Shown here piece by piece: positions 1 through 10,251 of a DNA stretch of 64,000 bases (position 1 is its first letter; each line of letters starts with the position of its first letter). The notes beneath the pieces were generated by a model. The model worked only from the letters and a program-made list of their open reading frames with translations. It did no database searches and was not told the origin of the DNA. Origin of the DNA: Moraxella equi (GTDB lineage: Bacteria; Pseudomonadota; Gammaproteobacteria; Pseudomonadales; Moraxellaceae); contig NZ_MXAP01000029.1 of NCBI RefSeq assembly GCF_002027555.1, forward strand, positions 14,538-78,537, given 5' to 3'. The position numbers and the translations under genes were made by a program.

Positions 1-406
1 TGATGTCAAGCTGAAAATCCTCCATCGCAGGGTAGAGTATCTCCTCGATGACAGGCGATAGGCGATGAATTTCATCAATAAATAATACATCCCCTTCTTC
101 TAAGTTGGTGAGCATGGCAGCCAAATCACCCGCTCTCTCTAACACAGGGCCACTGGTGGAGCGTAGATTTCCGCCCATCTCACGGGCGATGATGTTGGCA
201 AGGGTGGTCTTGCCGAGTCCAGGGGGGCCAAAAATGAGCGTGTGGTCTAACGCCTCCCCCCGTTGTCTGGCGGCAGTGATAAACACTTCCATCTGCTCAC
301 GCACTTTGGGTTGTCCGATGTAGTCAGATAGGGTGGTGGGGCGAATGGCACGGTCGAGATTGTCATCTTTTTTGGTGTTGGGGTCGATTAGGCGGTTATG
401 ATTCAT
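1..406 (-). CDS. ruvB: Holliday junction branch migration helicase RuvB, N-terminal part (runs off the window)
   Basis: RuvB is the hexameric AAA+ motor that, with RuvA, drives branch migration of Holliday junctions in the cytoplasm during recombinational repair. About 135 N-terminal residues are visible, starting at the ATG at 406. They include Walker A GPPGLGKT (residues about 60-67) and Walker B with the DEIHR signature. The text around both motifs is near-universal in RuvB. The C-terminal winged helix lies outside the window, so this partial state is an edge effect and not decay. The gene is divergent from the next gene, with a 230-340 bp AT-rich gap that should hold both promoters. Confidence 0.96.
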   Translation of the reverse strand, partial: MNHNRLIDPNTKKDDNLDRAIRPTTLSDYIGQPKVREQMEVFITAARQRGEALDHTLIFGPPGLGKTTLANIIAREMGGNLRSTSGPVLERAGDLAAMLTNLEEGDVLFIDEIHRLSPVIEEILYPAMEDFQLDI

Positions 407-749
407 GATGATGTTATTAAATTAAAAAGGACTATTATAAAGAAAAATACAGACAATGTGATGATTTTATGAATTAATTTTTCAAAAAGTAGGAGTGAAG
501 ACAAGAGTAAATCTCATGTCAAATCAAGCCATTCACAAGTAAAACATAACTGTTGCTGTATCATTGCTAAACTTGATTTTTAAACACAATTATTCTACAT
601 TTTTGGTCAAATTTGAGATATTGTTTTAAAGATTTATGGGTATGATAGTGCCGTTAATTTGGTCAATAAGTCGGTTATCGCCCATGCTTATGTCAGTATC
701 CCCCAAAAGTCTTGCCAAGTCTGCTGTTGCCACTGTCCGCCGTGAGTTG

Positions 750-1199
750 ATGGTGCGTTGTCATGGCGTTGATGTGGCAGATGTCGCTAAATTATTAAAA
801 ACTTTTATCATTATTTTGGTAACTTGTGTTACCGCAAGCCTACCCATGCAGACCCATGCCAAAAGCACCAAAACCGCCAAAGCCTACACCATCAGTGCCA
901 ATGACGTGGCAGACATTCGAGTGACCAAATACGAGTTGGCATTGGTGCAAGTCATGGCAGAGATATGCCCACAGATGTTAAGCGGACGACAAAAGGGCCA
1001 GTTTTATGAAGCCTATAACAATCAGCTTCGGGCATTCATTCCCAGTGCTGATGACCCCGAAGAGATATTGGATTATTTGTCCACACAGCGAGATTACCGA
1101 GCGGTACTCCAAAGCGTGCGTTCATGGACAAAAAGTTTCCCCCAAAACGAAAACCGAGAACTATGCACTGATTTTGCCAATGTGAGCCGAGCATTTTAA
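750..1199 (+). CDS. Small secreted protein of unknown function
   Basis: I do not recognise the family. The reading frame is open from an ATG at 636, but the first part does not look like a protein start. The hydrophobic stretch LLKTFIIILVTCVTASLPMQ, ending in THA, reads as a signal peptide. That favours the ATG at 750 or the GTG at 774. The mature part is about 110 residues, hydrophilic, with two cysteines (in ICPQML and ELCTDF) that could form a disulfide in the periplasm. It lies between divergent ruvB and the downstream carboxypeptidase, with its own gaps on both sides. Start position is uncertain; the reading frame and stop are more secure. Confidence 0.6.
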   Translation: MVRCHGVDVADVAKLLKTFIIILVTCVTASLPMQTHAKSTKTAKAYTISANDVADIRVTKYELALVQVMAEICPQMLSGRQKGQFYEAYNNQLRAFIPSADDPEEILDYLSTQRDYRAVLQSVRSWTKSFPQNENRELCTDFANVSRAF

Positions 1200-1319
1200 G
1201 GCAGTTTGGACTGGATGACCAAAAGGAATTTTGTCAAAACGACAAAAACAATTTTATATTTTTAGTAAAGTTTGGTATAGTTAGCACTTTTTATGCATAA
1301 ATTTGAGTGAATTTGCGGT

Positions 1320-2477
1320 ATGATGACTTTTTTTAAGAAAACTTCCCTAGCCTTGGCGTTTTTGACAGTCTCTGTCACCGCCCTTGCCAATAACGGCATT
1401 AATCCCCCCAAGCAAGACAATGCTGCCTATGTGCTTATGGATTATGACACAGGTACAATACTTGCCCAAAATAACGCCAACGAACCACTGCCCCCAGCGT
1501 CATTGACCAAGATGATGACCAGTTATATCTTGGAGCAAAAACTGCTCTCAGGCGAGCTGTCTGAGACCACGCCCATCAAGGTCAGCGAGAAGGCATGGTG
1601 TCGTGGGTCAAGCAGTCAGTCATGCATGTATGTGCCACTGGGCGAGAGTGCTACCGCCATTGACATGCTACGGGGTATCATCATACAGTCGGGTAATGAT
1701 GCGTCAATTGCCGTGGCGGAGCATATCTCAGGGTCAGAATCTGCCTTTGCGGTGATTATGAATGATGAAGCTGCCAAGCTGGGCATGACTAATACTCACT
1801 TTGCCAACGCCACAGGCATGCCTGCCGAAGGACATCGCTCATCGGCTCAGGATTTGGCAGTATTGGCACGCACGGTCATCAAGAACTCAGCACAGTACTA
1901 CCCCATTTATAGCGAAAAAGAATTTACCTATAACAACATCAAACAAGGCAACCGTAACGCCTTATTATTCACGGACGCCACCGTCGATGGTCTAAAAACA
2001 GGACACACCGCCGAGTCGGGTTATTCATTGGCGGCGTCAAGTCACAAAGATAACATGCGTCTGATTGCCATCGTGCTTGGGGCAAAGAGCATGCAAGCCC
2101 GTGCCGACCAAGCTCGTGAACTGCTAGACTTCGGCTTTGGGCATTTTACCAATGTGATGGTTGCCTCTCAAGGCACAGACGCAGGGGCGATACCTGTGAA
2201 GTTTGGCAAGGCGGATACGGTAACTGCCAGCACGCTAAGCGACCTAAAAGTGCTCACCACCAAAAACCAAACGGGTAATTTCACCACAGCCATCAAGCTC
2301 AATGACAGCATTACCGCCCCCATCAAAAAAGGGCAAGAGCTTGGTCAGATGATGGCAGTCATGGACGGCAAGACCGTTGCCAGTACACCCATCATCGCAG
2401 GTGATGACGTGGAGCAGGCGGGCTTTGTCAGTCGTATGTGGGAGAGTTTGGTTGATTGGATAAAAGGGTTGTTTTAA
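1320..2477 (+). CDS. dacC: D-alanyl-D-alanine carboxypeptidase (penicillin-binding protein 5/6 family)
   Basis: This is a periplasmic low-molecular-mass PBP that removes the terminal D-Ala from peptidoglycan stem pentapeptides. After a signal peptide (about residues 1-24) come all three serine-peptidase S11 motifs: SLTK (catalytic Ser61, Lys64), SGN, and KTG within DGLKTGHTAESG. A C-terminal beta domain and a short amphipathic tail (WESLVDWIKGLF), which anchors PBP5-type enzymes to the inner membrane, follow. At 385 residues it has the normal family length. The start could be either ATG of the ATGATG at 1320. The gene is followed by a strong hairpin terminator and appears monocistronic. The family is certain; dacA versus dacC is a naming choice. 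Confidence 0.93.
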   Translation: MMTFFKKTSLALAFLTVSVTALANNGINPPKQDNAAYVLMDYDTGTILAQNNANEPLPPASLTKMMTSYILEQKLLSGELSETTPIKVSEKAWCRGSSSQSCMYVPLGESATAIDMLRGIIIQSGNDASIAVAEHISGSESAFAVIMNDEAAKLGMTNTHFANATGMPAEGHRSSAQDLAVLARTVIKNSAQYYPIYSEKEFTYNNIKQGNRNALLFTDATVDGLKTGHTAESGYSLAASSHKDNMRLIAIVLGAKSMQARADQARELLDFGFGHFTNVMVASQGTDAGAIPVKFGKADTVTASTLSDLKVLTTKNQTGNFTTAIKLNDSITAPIKKGQELGQMMAVMDGKTVASTPIIAGDDVEQAGFVSRMWESLVDWIKGLF

Positions 2478-2551
2478 AATTTTAAAACTGTTTTAAAAGG
2501 TTTGCAAAAATCATCTTAAAACATCATTTAAAAAAACCATTCGTTATTATA

Positions 2552-2577
2552 AATCGGGGCATGTCCCCGATTTTTTG
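2552..2577 (+). terminator. Rho-independent terminator after the DD-carboxypeptidase
   Basis: ATCGGGG and CCCCGAT form a 7-bp stem around a 5-base loop and are followed by a run of six T. It sits about 75 bp past the stop and before the restriction-modification pseudogene. Confidence 0.85.
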
Positions 2578-2644
2578 CGGATAAAATTTGTTATAATGGC
2601 AAAATTATCCCATACTCATTTATTAAGCTTGCCAAGGATTTTTT

Positions 2645-5600
2645 ATGTTTCAGTCTATTATTATTCAGGATTTTATCGCCAAGCAAGACATCAGCGACAT
2701 GCAGACCGCCTATGACAAATTCACCGCTCATTTTCATGATACGGCTATCCAAAACAACATCCGTGCGTCCAAAGAAGAGCAGTATCAAGAAGGCTTTTTG
2801 AAAGATTTGTTTGTTCATATCTTTGGCTACACCCTCAATCCACAGCCCAATTTTAACCTAACCACCGAGCTAAAAAACATCAAAGGCTCAAAAAAATGCG
2901 ATGGGGCGATTTTAAAAAACAATGAAGCGGTTGCCGTCATTGAATTAAAGGGTATGGATACAACCGACCTATCAAAAATAGAAGCCCAAGCATTCGGCTA
3001 CAAAAATAACCAGCCCAACTGCCGTTATGTCATCATGTCCAATTTCTAAAAAATCCGCTTTTATATAGACAATGCAGTGGAGTATTTGGAATTTAATTTA
3101 TTTACTCTCTCATTTGATGAATTTCAATTATTATATGTATTATTAAATGCCAATAATCTGTTAAATGATTTGCCATTAGCACTCAAAAAAGCAAGTATCG
3201 GACAAGAAGAAAAAATCACTAAGGCGTTGTATAAAGATTATTCCAACTTTAAGCAAGCATTATTTGATAATTTGACAAAACATAATAGCCAATTTGACCA
3301 ATTTGTTTTATTTAGCAAAACCCAAAAACTGCTTGACCGCTTGCTATTTATTTTCTTTGCCGAAGACAGTCGCCTATTGCCTGCCAATACCGCCCATACG
3401 ATGATAAAAGAATGGGAGCAAGCCAAAGCCCTAAAACTTAACATCTCTATCTATGGACATCTCAAAAACTATTTTAATTACCTAAATACAGGCTACAAAG
3501 ACGAGCATACTGAGATATTTGCTTATAATGGCGGACTGTTTAAGCCCGATGAGATTTTGGATAATCTTGTCATCTCTGACGATGTGCTTTATACGCACAT
3601 CAAAAAATTGGCGGATTATGACTTTAAGAGTGAGATTGATGTCAATATCTTGGGGCATATCTTTGAAAATTCATTGAATGAAATCGATGAAATCAAAGCC
3701 AAAATGAATGGCGAAACGCTAGAAAAATCCCAATCAAAACGCAAAAAAGACGGTGTATTTTATACCCCAAAATACATCACAAGCTATATCGTCCAAAACA
3801 CCATCGGCAAACTGTGCGATGACAAAAAAGCACGCTTAACATCATCGACACCGAATACGTCCCCAACCGCCAAAAGAAAACCCAAGAAAAACTCTATCAA
3901 AACCTACAAGCCTACCGCACATGGCTACTTGATATTACCATCTGCGACCCTGCGTGTGGTAGTGGGGCGTTTTTGAATGAAGCGTTGAATTATCTGATTG
4001 ACGAACATCATTATATTGATGAATTAGAAAGCAAGCTGACGGACAGTAGCTTGACTTATCAAAATATCAGTAATCATATCCTAGAAAACAACCTATTTGG
4101 CGTGGACATTAATAGCGAAAGCGTGGAGATTGCCAAGTTGTCGCTATGGCTACGCACCGCCGAACCGCACCGCAAATTATCCAATCTCAACCAAAACATC
4201 AAATGCGGTAACTCTCTTATCGATGATGACACAGTGGCAGGCGACAAAGCCTTTGATTGGCAAAAAGAATTTCCCAAAGTCTTTGAAAAAGGCGGGTTTG
4301 ATGTGGTGATTGGTAATCCGCCTTATTTTAATGTGCAGACATTGGGGGCAAAATCTTCGATTGTTCATTATTTGCAAAATGAATATGATAGTATTTGGCA
4401 AGATAAAAGCGATATTCTTTTTTATTTTATAAAAAAGGCAATGCAAATCAGTAAAGATAAAATTGGATACATTGTATCAAATGCTTTTTTATTTTCAGAT
4501 AAAGCTCAAAAGTTAAGAAATGAAATTATTACAGATAATCGCTTATCAACGGTTGTAAATTTTGAAAGGTATATGATTTTTGAAGACGCATCAATTACAT
4601 CTTGCGTTATTTTGTTTGAAAAAGACAAAGATAAAACAAAGGTATTTTTATTAAAAGACAAAAATTATGAAATTACCGATATTGCAAATTTTATTGATGA
4701 TGATAAAAACGCATTTGAAGTAAATTTTGAGATGAATAATGTTTTTGCCTTAGTTAATGATAAAATTGCAAAAATAAATCAAAAAATAGATGGTAGTCAT
4801 AGGCAATTACAAGATATTATTTTAATTGGAAAAGGCATGGAAACAGCTTGTAATTCTGTGTTTTCATTTGATTATTTTCCAAAACAATTTCCTAAGGAAT
4901 TTATCAGAAAACAAATGATAGGCGAAAATATTAACCCTTATCGTTTAAATTCTAGTGAAAATTATCTTTTGTATTCTGAGAATGTGGATAATTTTGATGA
5001 TTTGCCAAAATCCATACAAGAGCATTTAATAAGTAATCAAGATATTTTAAAAAATCGCGCAACTGTAAAAAATGAAGGTAGAATATGGTATAGATATGCC
5101 AGACCTATGCACAAAGACTGTTATCATCTAAATAAAATTTGGTGTTCTTACCGCAGTAGCAAAAATGCCTTTGTATTAGATGAGAGTAGTGATTATATCG
5201 GTTTGACAAATACGACGGTTATTTTTGATACTAATGCAGATATTGATTTGAAATATTTGCTATCAATTTTAAATAGTAAATTATTTTCTTTCGTTATCAG
5301 TCCATTGGAAAGCAAACGGGTAGTAGCGTTTTTGAATTTTTTGCAAGTGGGGTTGGTAAATTTCCCATTCCAGAAATATTAAAAGACAAGCAACAACCCT
5401 TTATTGAAAAAACAGAACAAATGCTCTGTTTAAACCAACAATTCCAAGAAAGTATTAACAGGTTTTTACGCACGCTTGACCGTGAATTTGATTTATCAGA
5501 ATGTTCCAAAAATTTACAATCGTGGTATGAGCTTGATTATAAAGACTTCATCAACGAGCTTGCCAAGAAAAAGATAAAGCTGTCCCTTGCCCAAAAAAGC

Positions 5601-5745
5601 GAGTGGGAAGACGATTTTGTCAGTGAGCAACAAAAAAACAATGAACATTAAAGCTCAAATTAACACCCTAGATGACGCCATTAATCAGATGGTGTATGAG
5701 CTGTATGGACTAAGTGATGATGAGATTGCATTGATTGGGTGGTAG
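2645..5745 (+). pseudogene. Type IIG (Eco57I-like) restriction-modification enzyme, broken by one nonsense and three frameshift lesions
   Basis: The pieces together make one bifunctional endonuclease/N6-adenine methyltransferase of about 1030 residues. The N-terminal piece (2645-3049) carries a PD-(D/E)XK-type site (CDGAI, then AVIELKG). A helical connector follows, then methyltransferase motif I (CDPACGSGAF) and the catalytic NPPY, then a C-terminal target-recognition region. Lesion 1: TAA at 3047-3049 in MSNF*KIRFYI, same frame on both sides, probably GAA changed to TAA. Lesion 2: a one-base loss near the A6 run at 3824-3829 or just after it, needed to join the connector to motif I. Lesion 3: a one-base loss near 5290, after LNSKLFSF. 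Lesion 4: a one-base gain in the A7 run at 5632-5638, which restores the family-like tail MVYELYGLSDDEIALIGW ending at 5745. A TATAAT box at 2592-2597 and AAGGA before the ATG remain. Activity is unlikely as the sequence stands. Confidence 0.85.
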
Positions 5746-5752
5746 CATATGC

Positions 5753-6982
5753 TCACACCGCCATCGCACACGCAAAGCCACTTGCCCATGCCCAGTGAAA
5801 ATTATAACCGCCAAGCTGACCTGTGACATCCAGTACTTCGCCGATAAAGTATAGACCATCGCACAGTTTGCTCTCAAAGGTCTTGCTAGATACATCACGG
5901 GTGTCCACCCCGCCAAGGGTTACTTCTGCCACTCGGTAGCCTTCGGTGCCTGATGGCTTGATTTGCCAGTCGTTTAGGGCGTTGCCGAGCGTGATGAGTT
6001 CTTTGTCCTTGATGTTGGCAAGTTCGCTGTCTTTGTGCTGTTGCCAAAAGTGACTCTCTAACGCCAATAGTAATTTTTTGGCAAAATAGGGTTGTAAGGC
6101 GGTGCGAATGTGCTGTTTGGGGTGCGTGTGTTTGTGCTTGATTAACAGCTCGCCTGCACTCATGTGTGGCAGTAGGTTGATGTGAATGTACTCGCCGATT
6201 TGCCAATAGTTGGACAGTTGAAGCATGGCAGGGCCTGACAGCCCCCGATGGGTAAACAGTAGCGGTAGGGCAAATTGGGCTTTTTCATTAAAAGCGATGA
6301 CGTCCATGCTGATACCGCTTAGCTCTTTTGCCATGGCTCCAATGTGGTCGGTAAAGGTAAACGGCACAAGACCTGCCGATGTTGGCAGTACCTGATGTCC
6401 AAACTGCTCGGCAATCTGATAGCCAAAACCGCTCGCCCCGAGCGTGGGAATGGACAGACCGCCTGTGGCGATGATGAGTGAGTGGGCAGATAGGGTGTGC
6501 TCACGGTTGTCTTTGTGCGTGGTTAGGGTGAATGTGTCGCTCTTGTTGATGGTGCTGATTTTGGTGTTTAGCCAGATGGTTACGCCATGATGGTCGCATT
6601 CGGTCAGGATCATGTTTAGGATGTCTTTGGATGAGTCATCGCAGAACAGTTGCCCGTGCGACTTTTCATGAAAACCAATGCCATGCTTATAGACATAATT
6701 CATGAAATGATGGGGCGTGAATTTTGCCAATGCCGACCGTACAAAATGCGGATTATGGCTGATAAAATGCTCAGGACGCACGTCCATATTGACGAAGTTA
6801 CACCGTCCGCCCCCTGACATGAGAATTTTTTTGCCAGCTTTGTTGGCGTGGTCAAGCACCAGCACGCTTTTGCCACGTTCGGCAAGATGAAAGGCACAAA
6901 ACAGCCCAGAAGCCCCTGCACCGATGATGATGGCGTCAAAGTGGGTGGCGGACTTGGGCGATGATGGGGTCGGATGAGTCAT
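5753..6982 (-). CDS. NAD(P)/FAD-dependent oxidoreductase, HI0933/YhiN (BaiN-like) family
   Basis: This is a cytoplasmic flavoprotein of the HI0933-like family, 409 residues, the usual length. The N terminus has the dinucleotide-binding GAGASG (residues 21-26). The family signature GKKILMSGGGRCN follows, and the C terminus carries the second FAD-contacting stretch GQLGGYNFHWAWASG. Physiological substrates of most members are unknown; some reduce bile-acid intermediates, which is not implied here. The gene converges on the restriction-modification pseudogene with only 7 bp between the ends and no obvious terminator, so read-through antisense transcription is possible. The start ATG at 6982 is followed directly by a Thr/Pro/Ser-rich lead before the Rossmann fold. 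Confidence 0.92.
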   Translation of the reverse strand: MTHPTPSSPKSATHFDAIIIGAGASGLFCAFHLAERGKSVLVLDHANKAGKKILMSGGGRCNFVNMDVRPEHFISHNPHFVRSALAKFTPHHFMNYVYKHGIGFHEKSHGQLFCDDSSKDILNMILTECDHHGVTIWLNTKISTINKSDTFTLTTHKDNREHTLSAHSLIIATGGLSIPTLGASGFGYQIAEQFGHQVLPTSAGLVPFTFTDHIGAMAKELSGISMDVIAFNEKAQFALPLLFTHRGLSGPAMLQLSNYWQIGEYIHINLLPHMSAGELLIKHKHTHPKQHIRTALQPYFAKKLLLALESHFWQQHKDSELANIKDKELITLGNALNDWQIKPSGTEGYRVAEVTLGGVDTRDVSSKTFESKLCDGLYFIGEVLDVTGQLGGYNFHWAWASGFACAMAV

Positions 6983-7148
6983 GATGGTGTGATGATTTGA
7001 TGATGAGTGTAGAGAATAAAAGATAAAAATAAAGTGGGCATAAAAATTGCTTTATTTTACCCAAAATCTGTGTAAAAATCTTAAATTTTTACACAAAAAC
7101 ACCCCATTTTAGGGTATCATACGCCCATATTTTTATGTTCAGCCCGCC

Positions 7149-7796
7149 ATGTCTAACGATAAGCCCAACAAGACTAGCATTTTTACCCTGCCCAATAACT
7201 TGACGATTGCTCGCATTGTCATGATACCACTGTTTGTGGCGATTGCGTATATGCCTCCTGCACTCGGTATTGGCATGCCTGCCATTCCTGATAATGCCAT
7301 TGCCCGCCTTGGTATGCTAGAATACAGCGATAACATGCTTCGTCATTTTTTGCTGACGTTTGTTTTTATATTGGCGGCACTGACTGATTGGCTTGATGGT
7401 TATTTGGCACGCAAGCTCAACCAAAGCTCGGCATTTGGGCGTTTTTTAGACCCTGTGGCGGACAAATTGATGGTGGCGGCGGCACTTATTATCTTGGTAC
7501 AGTGGCATCCGAACATCGTGATGGCGATTAGTGCCATTGTGATTATCTCTCGTGAGATTGCCGTGTCAGCACTGCGTGAGTGGATGGCAGAGCTTGGCAA
7601 TCGCACATCGGTGGCGGTCTCATATGTAGGCAAATTAAAAACCACATTTCAGATGGTTGCCATTACCGTACTACTACTCAACTGGCAGATTTTGGAGACG
7701 CTGGGCTATACCTTGATGATTATTGCGGTGATATTGACCCTGTGGTCGATGATGATTTATCTAAAAGCGGCGTGGCCTTATTTAAAACAAAATTAA
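7149..7796 (+). CDS. pgsA: CDP-diacylglycerol--glycerol-3-phosphate 3-phosphatidyltransferase
   Basis: PgsA makes phosphatidylglycerophosphate from CDP-diacylglycerol and glycerol-3-phosphate at the inner membrane, the committed step to phosphatidylglycerol and cardiolipin. The CDP-alcohol phosphotransferase motif is complete: D83-G84, A87-R88, G97, D101 and D105. Several hydrophobic helices surround it. At 215 residues it is slightly longer than the E. coli enzyme because of an insert at about residues 38-60. It stands alone, divergent from the flavoprotein, and ends before a strong terminator. Confidence 0.95.
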   Translation: MSNDKPNKTSIFTLPNNLTIARIVMIPLFVAIAYMPPALGIGMPAIPDNAIARLGMLEYSDNMLRHFLLTFVFILAALTDWLDGYLARKLNQSSAFGRFLDPVADKLMVAAALIILVQWHPNIVMAISAIVIISREIAVSALREWMAELGNRTSVAVSYVGKLKTTFQMVAITVLLLNWQILETLGYTLMIIAVILTLWSMMIYLKAAWPYLKQN

Positions 7797-7860
7797 TTTA
7801 AATCATTTAAAATAAAATTAACAAAAATCCACAATCACGTGTGATTTGCGTATAATCGTT

Positions 7861-7894
7861 AAAAAACGGCTTATGATATAATAAGCCGTTTTTT
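7861..7894 (+). terminator. Rho-independent terminator after pgsA
   Basis: AAAAACGGCTTA and TAAGCCGTTTTT form a 12-bp stem with an 8-base loop and a T-tract on the plus-strand side. The A-tract on the other side means it could also work in reverse. Confidence 0.88.
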
Positions 7895-7990
7895 TCTGTG
7901 GCTTATGCCATTTTATCATAGCTAAACAATATACTTCACTCTCAACTTAAAATGGTAACTTACTGATTATCTGATGGTTATTTTTCGGGT

Positions 7991-8017
7991 TGTAGGGGTG
8001 AATTGCAATTCGTCCTT
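7991..8017. repeat. Short palindromic repeat (copy 1 of the GTAGGGG-GAAT family)
   Basis: TGTAGGGGTGAATTGCAATT continues to CGTCCTT. The core GAATTGCAATTC is a perfect 12-bp palindrome, with imperfect GGGG/CGTCC arms outside it. Related copies lie at 48672-48738, 50355-50431 and 58542-58568. It sits in the 5' leader of dsbD, about 45 bp before the start. Confidence 0.6.
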
Positions 8018-8059
8018 GATAAATCAATCGCTGATATAAAGTTGAGAATAGGATACAAT

Positions 8060-10225
8060 ATGTCAAAATTTACTCATTCACTAACTTCCTTATCCCGCCT
8101 GTCCGCCTTATCGCTTGCTTTGGCGTTGCCCATGTCTGCGATGGCACTGTCTGCCGATACCGCCAAAAGCGATGGCACGCTATCAGGGCTGTTTGCTCAT
8201 CAGTCCAAATCCAAATTCCTACCCGTTCACCAAGCCTTTAACGTCTCTGCCAGTCAGCAGGGCGACACGCTTGCGGTGACATTTGGGGTAACGCCCGAGC
8301 ATTATGTTTATAAAGACAAAATCAAACTGACCCTGCCTGATGGCGTGAGCATGGGTGCGTGGTCGTTTAACAAACCACACACGATGATAGATGATCCTGA
8401 GTTTGGGCGAGTGGCGGTATTTGAAGAAGACGTGGTGGCAACTGTCAAACTGACCGCCACTGCCGATGTGACCGCCCCGATAAATATCCGCTGGCAGGGC
8501 TGTGCCAAGGCAGGGCTGTGTTATCCGCCTGAGACACTAAAAACGACCATTAGCCTAACAGGCAATGCCAAAAAAAAACCAGACACACCAAGCAGTCAAA
8601 CCACGGTCGCAAATAAAGCCAACCAATCGGGCAAAAGCACACCCAAAGATGGCATGGGGCTTGGCTTGGATAATCAGCTAAATGACAACTTAGACTTAGG
8701 CAAAACTAGCCCGACCACAGAGCTTACCCAGTTGTCACAGGCAGGCATGAGCCAAGATGGGGTAGGTGTCTCTGCCACGCAAAACACCGCTCCCGACCAA
8801 ACACTGTCAGCCCCAACATCGCCACTGGTCACGCCTGTATTTGGCGATGAGCAGGGGAATGCCCCAACTGGCGAATCAAATGATGAGATGGGTGGCGGAC
8901 TGGGTAATGAATCATCTGCTAACATGGCAAGCTCCCCAAATGCCCAAACAAGCACGGCGGCTGCAGACACCAGTCATCAGGCAGTAAGCAGCCAAAGCGA
9001 CCCGTTTGGCATTAACAAAAATCCTGCCCTAGCGGTGCTACTGCTCTTTTTGGCGGGACTGTTGCTGTCCTTTACGCCATGCGTCTATCCGATGATACCG
9101 ATTGTCGCCAATATCGTTGCTCATAATAAGTCCCATACCGCCTTAAAGGGATTTGCCTTGTCGGGCAGTTATGGACTGGGTGTGGCGACGGCTTATGGTG
9201 TGTTGGGCGGTCTGATTGCGTGGTTTGGGCAGGCGGTGGGTGTGCTTGGACTACTGCAAAACCCTTATGTGCTGGGGGTGTTTGCCATTATTTTTGCCTT
9301 GCTTGCCCTGTATATGTTTGACATTATCAAGATAACTTTGCCGTCGGGCGTGCGAGACATGTTGCATAGAAAATCCCAATCTGCCGATGATAAGCTCGGC
9401 AGTGTGGGCGGTAGCTTTGTTGCTGGGGCGTTGTCGGCATTGGTGGTGTCGCCTTGTGTGTCCGCCCCCATGGCAGGGGCTTTGACGGCAGTCTCGGTAA
9501 GTGGTAGCGTGCCTTTTGGGTTCATCGCTCTGTTTTCGTTGGGGCTTGGCTTGTCCATACCGCTCATGTTCATCGGTCTGGCACAGGGCAAGCTTATGCC
9601 CAAAGCAGGCGAGTGGATGAACCGTGTCAAGGAATTTTGTGGGCTGTTATTGCTCGCGGTGTCGCTGTCTCTATTAGAGCGACTGCTGTTCTCGCCTGTC
9701 ATGCTCATCATTTGGGCGGTGTGGTTTGCGATGACGGCAGTGTGGCTGTTTAGAATGAAAAATCTGGCGTCGCACGCATTTGCCTTGGTGGGGGCGTTGT
9801 GGGCGGTGTGCCTTGTGGTGGGGGCGAGCATGGGGACAACTGACCCATGGCTACCGCTCGCCAAACTGGGGGCGACCGCGACTGTTGCCGAGTCCAAGGC
9901 GGACATCAAAATCAGCAGTCTGGGCGAGCTTGATCCCATCCTTGCCCGTCATGAAAAAGTGCTGGTGGATGTGACCGCCGACTGGTGTGTCGAATGCCGT
10001 ATCATGGAACGTACGCTGTTTACCAATCGCCCTGTGGCACTGTCAGACTATCAAGTGGTCAAGCTAGACATTACCGAGACCAATGATGACAGCCGAGCGG
10101 TACTGGCACGTTATGGGCTGTTTGGGCCTCCGGCATTGCTTATTTATAAACAAGGGCAGCTGCAAACCATGCTACTTGGCGAGACCAAACGGGCGGATTT
10201 TGAGACGGCGTTGGCACAGTTTTGA
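8060..10225 (+). CDS. dsbD: Thiol:disulfide interchange protein DsbD
   Basis: DsbD carries electrons from cytoplasmic thioredoxin across the inner membrane to periplasmic DsbC, DsbG and CcmG-type partners. From the ATG at 8060 the product is 721 residues: a signal peptide ending near MSAMA, and an N-terminal alpha domain with its cysteine pair (CAKAGLC). Then come a Ser/Thr/Gln-rich linker, eight predicted membrane helices with cysteines in FTPCVYPM and VVSPCVSAPM, and a C-terminal thioredoxin-like domain with CVEC in DWCVECRIMERT. The frame extends upstream to 8003, but AGGA ahead of 8060 and the signal peptide fix the later start. The linker of about 130 residues between alpha domain and membrane part is much longer than in E. 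coli and explains the length. Confidence 0.95.
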   Translation: MSKFTHSLTSLSRLSALSLALALPMSAMALSADTAKSDGTLSGLFAHQSKSKFLPVHQAFNVSASQQGDTLAVTFGVTPEHYVYKDKIKLTLPDGVSMGAWSFNKPHTMIDDPEFGRVAVFEEDVVATVKLTATADVTAPINIRWQGCAKAGLCYPPETLKTTISLTGNAKKKPDTPSSQTTVANKANQSGKSTPKDGMGLGLDNQLNDNLDLGKTSPTTELTQLSQAGMSQDGVGVSATQNTAPDQTLSAPTSPLVTPVFGDEQGNAPTGESNDEMGGGLGNESSANMASSPNAQTSTAAADTSHQAVSSQSDPFGINKNPALAVLLLFLAGLLLSFTPCVYPMIPIVANIVAHNKSHTALKGFALSGSYGLGVATAYGVLGGLIAWFGQAVGVLGLLQNPYVLGVFAIIFALLALYMFDIIKITLPSGVRDMLHRKSQSADDKLGSVGGSFVAGALSALVVSPCVSAPMAGALTAVSVSGSVPFGFIALFSLGLGLSIPLMFIGLAQGKLMPKAGEWMNRVKEFCGLLLLAVSLSLLERLLFSPVMLIIWAVWFAMTAVWLFRMKNLASHAFALVGALWAVCLVVGASMGTTDPWLPLAKLGATATVAESKADIKISSLGELDPILARHEKVLVDVTADWCVECRIMERTLFTNRPVALSDYQVVKLDITETNDDSRAVLARYGLFGPPALLIYKQGQLQTMLLGETKRADFETALAQF

Positions 10226-10251
10226 TGATTTTGAAATTTTTTTAAAATTAT

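Noticed and set aside
2591-2818. Minus-strand 75-residue ORF at the start of the restriction gene
   Set aside because: Overlaps the conserved nuclease N terminus of the real gene.
7861-7894. REP-like repeat after pgsA
   Set aside because: The stem and T-run are those of an ordinary terminator and it does not share the GGGGCGAAT core.
9265-9939. A 224-residue minus-strand ORF inside dsbD
   Set aside because: It lies opposite the membrane domain and thioredoxin region of dsbD, lacks any motif, and its composition is that of the complement of a GC-biased coding strand.
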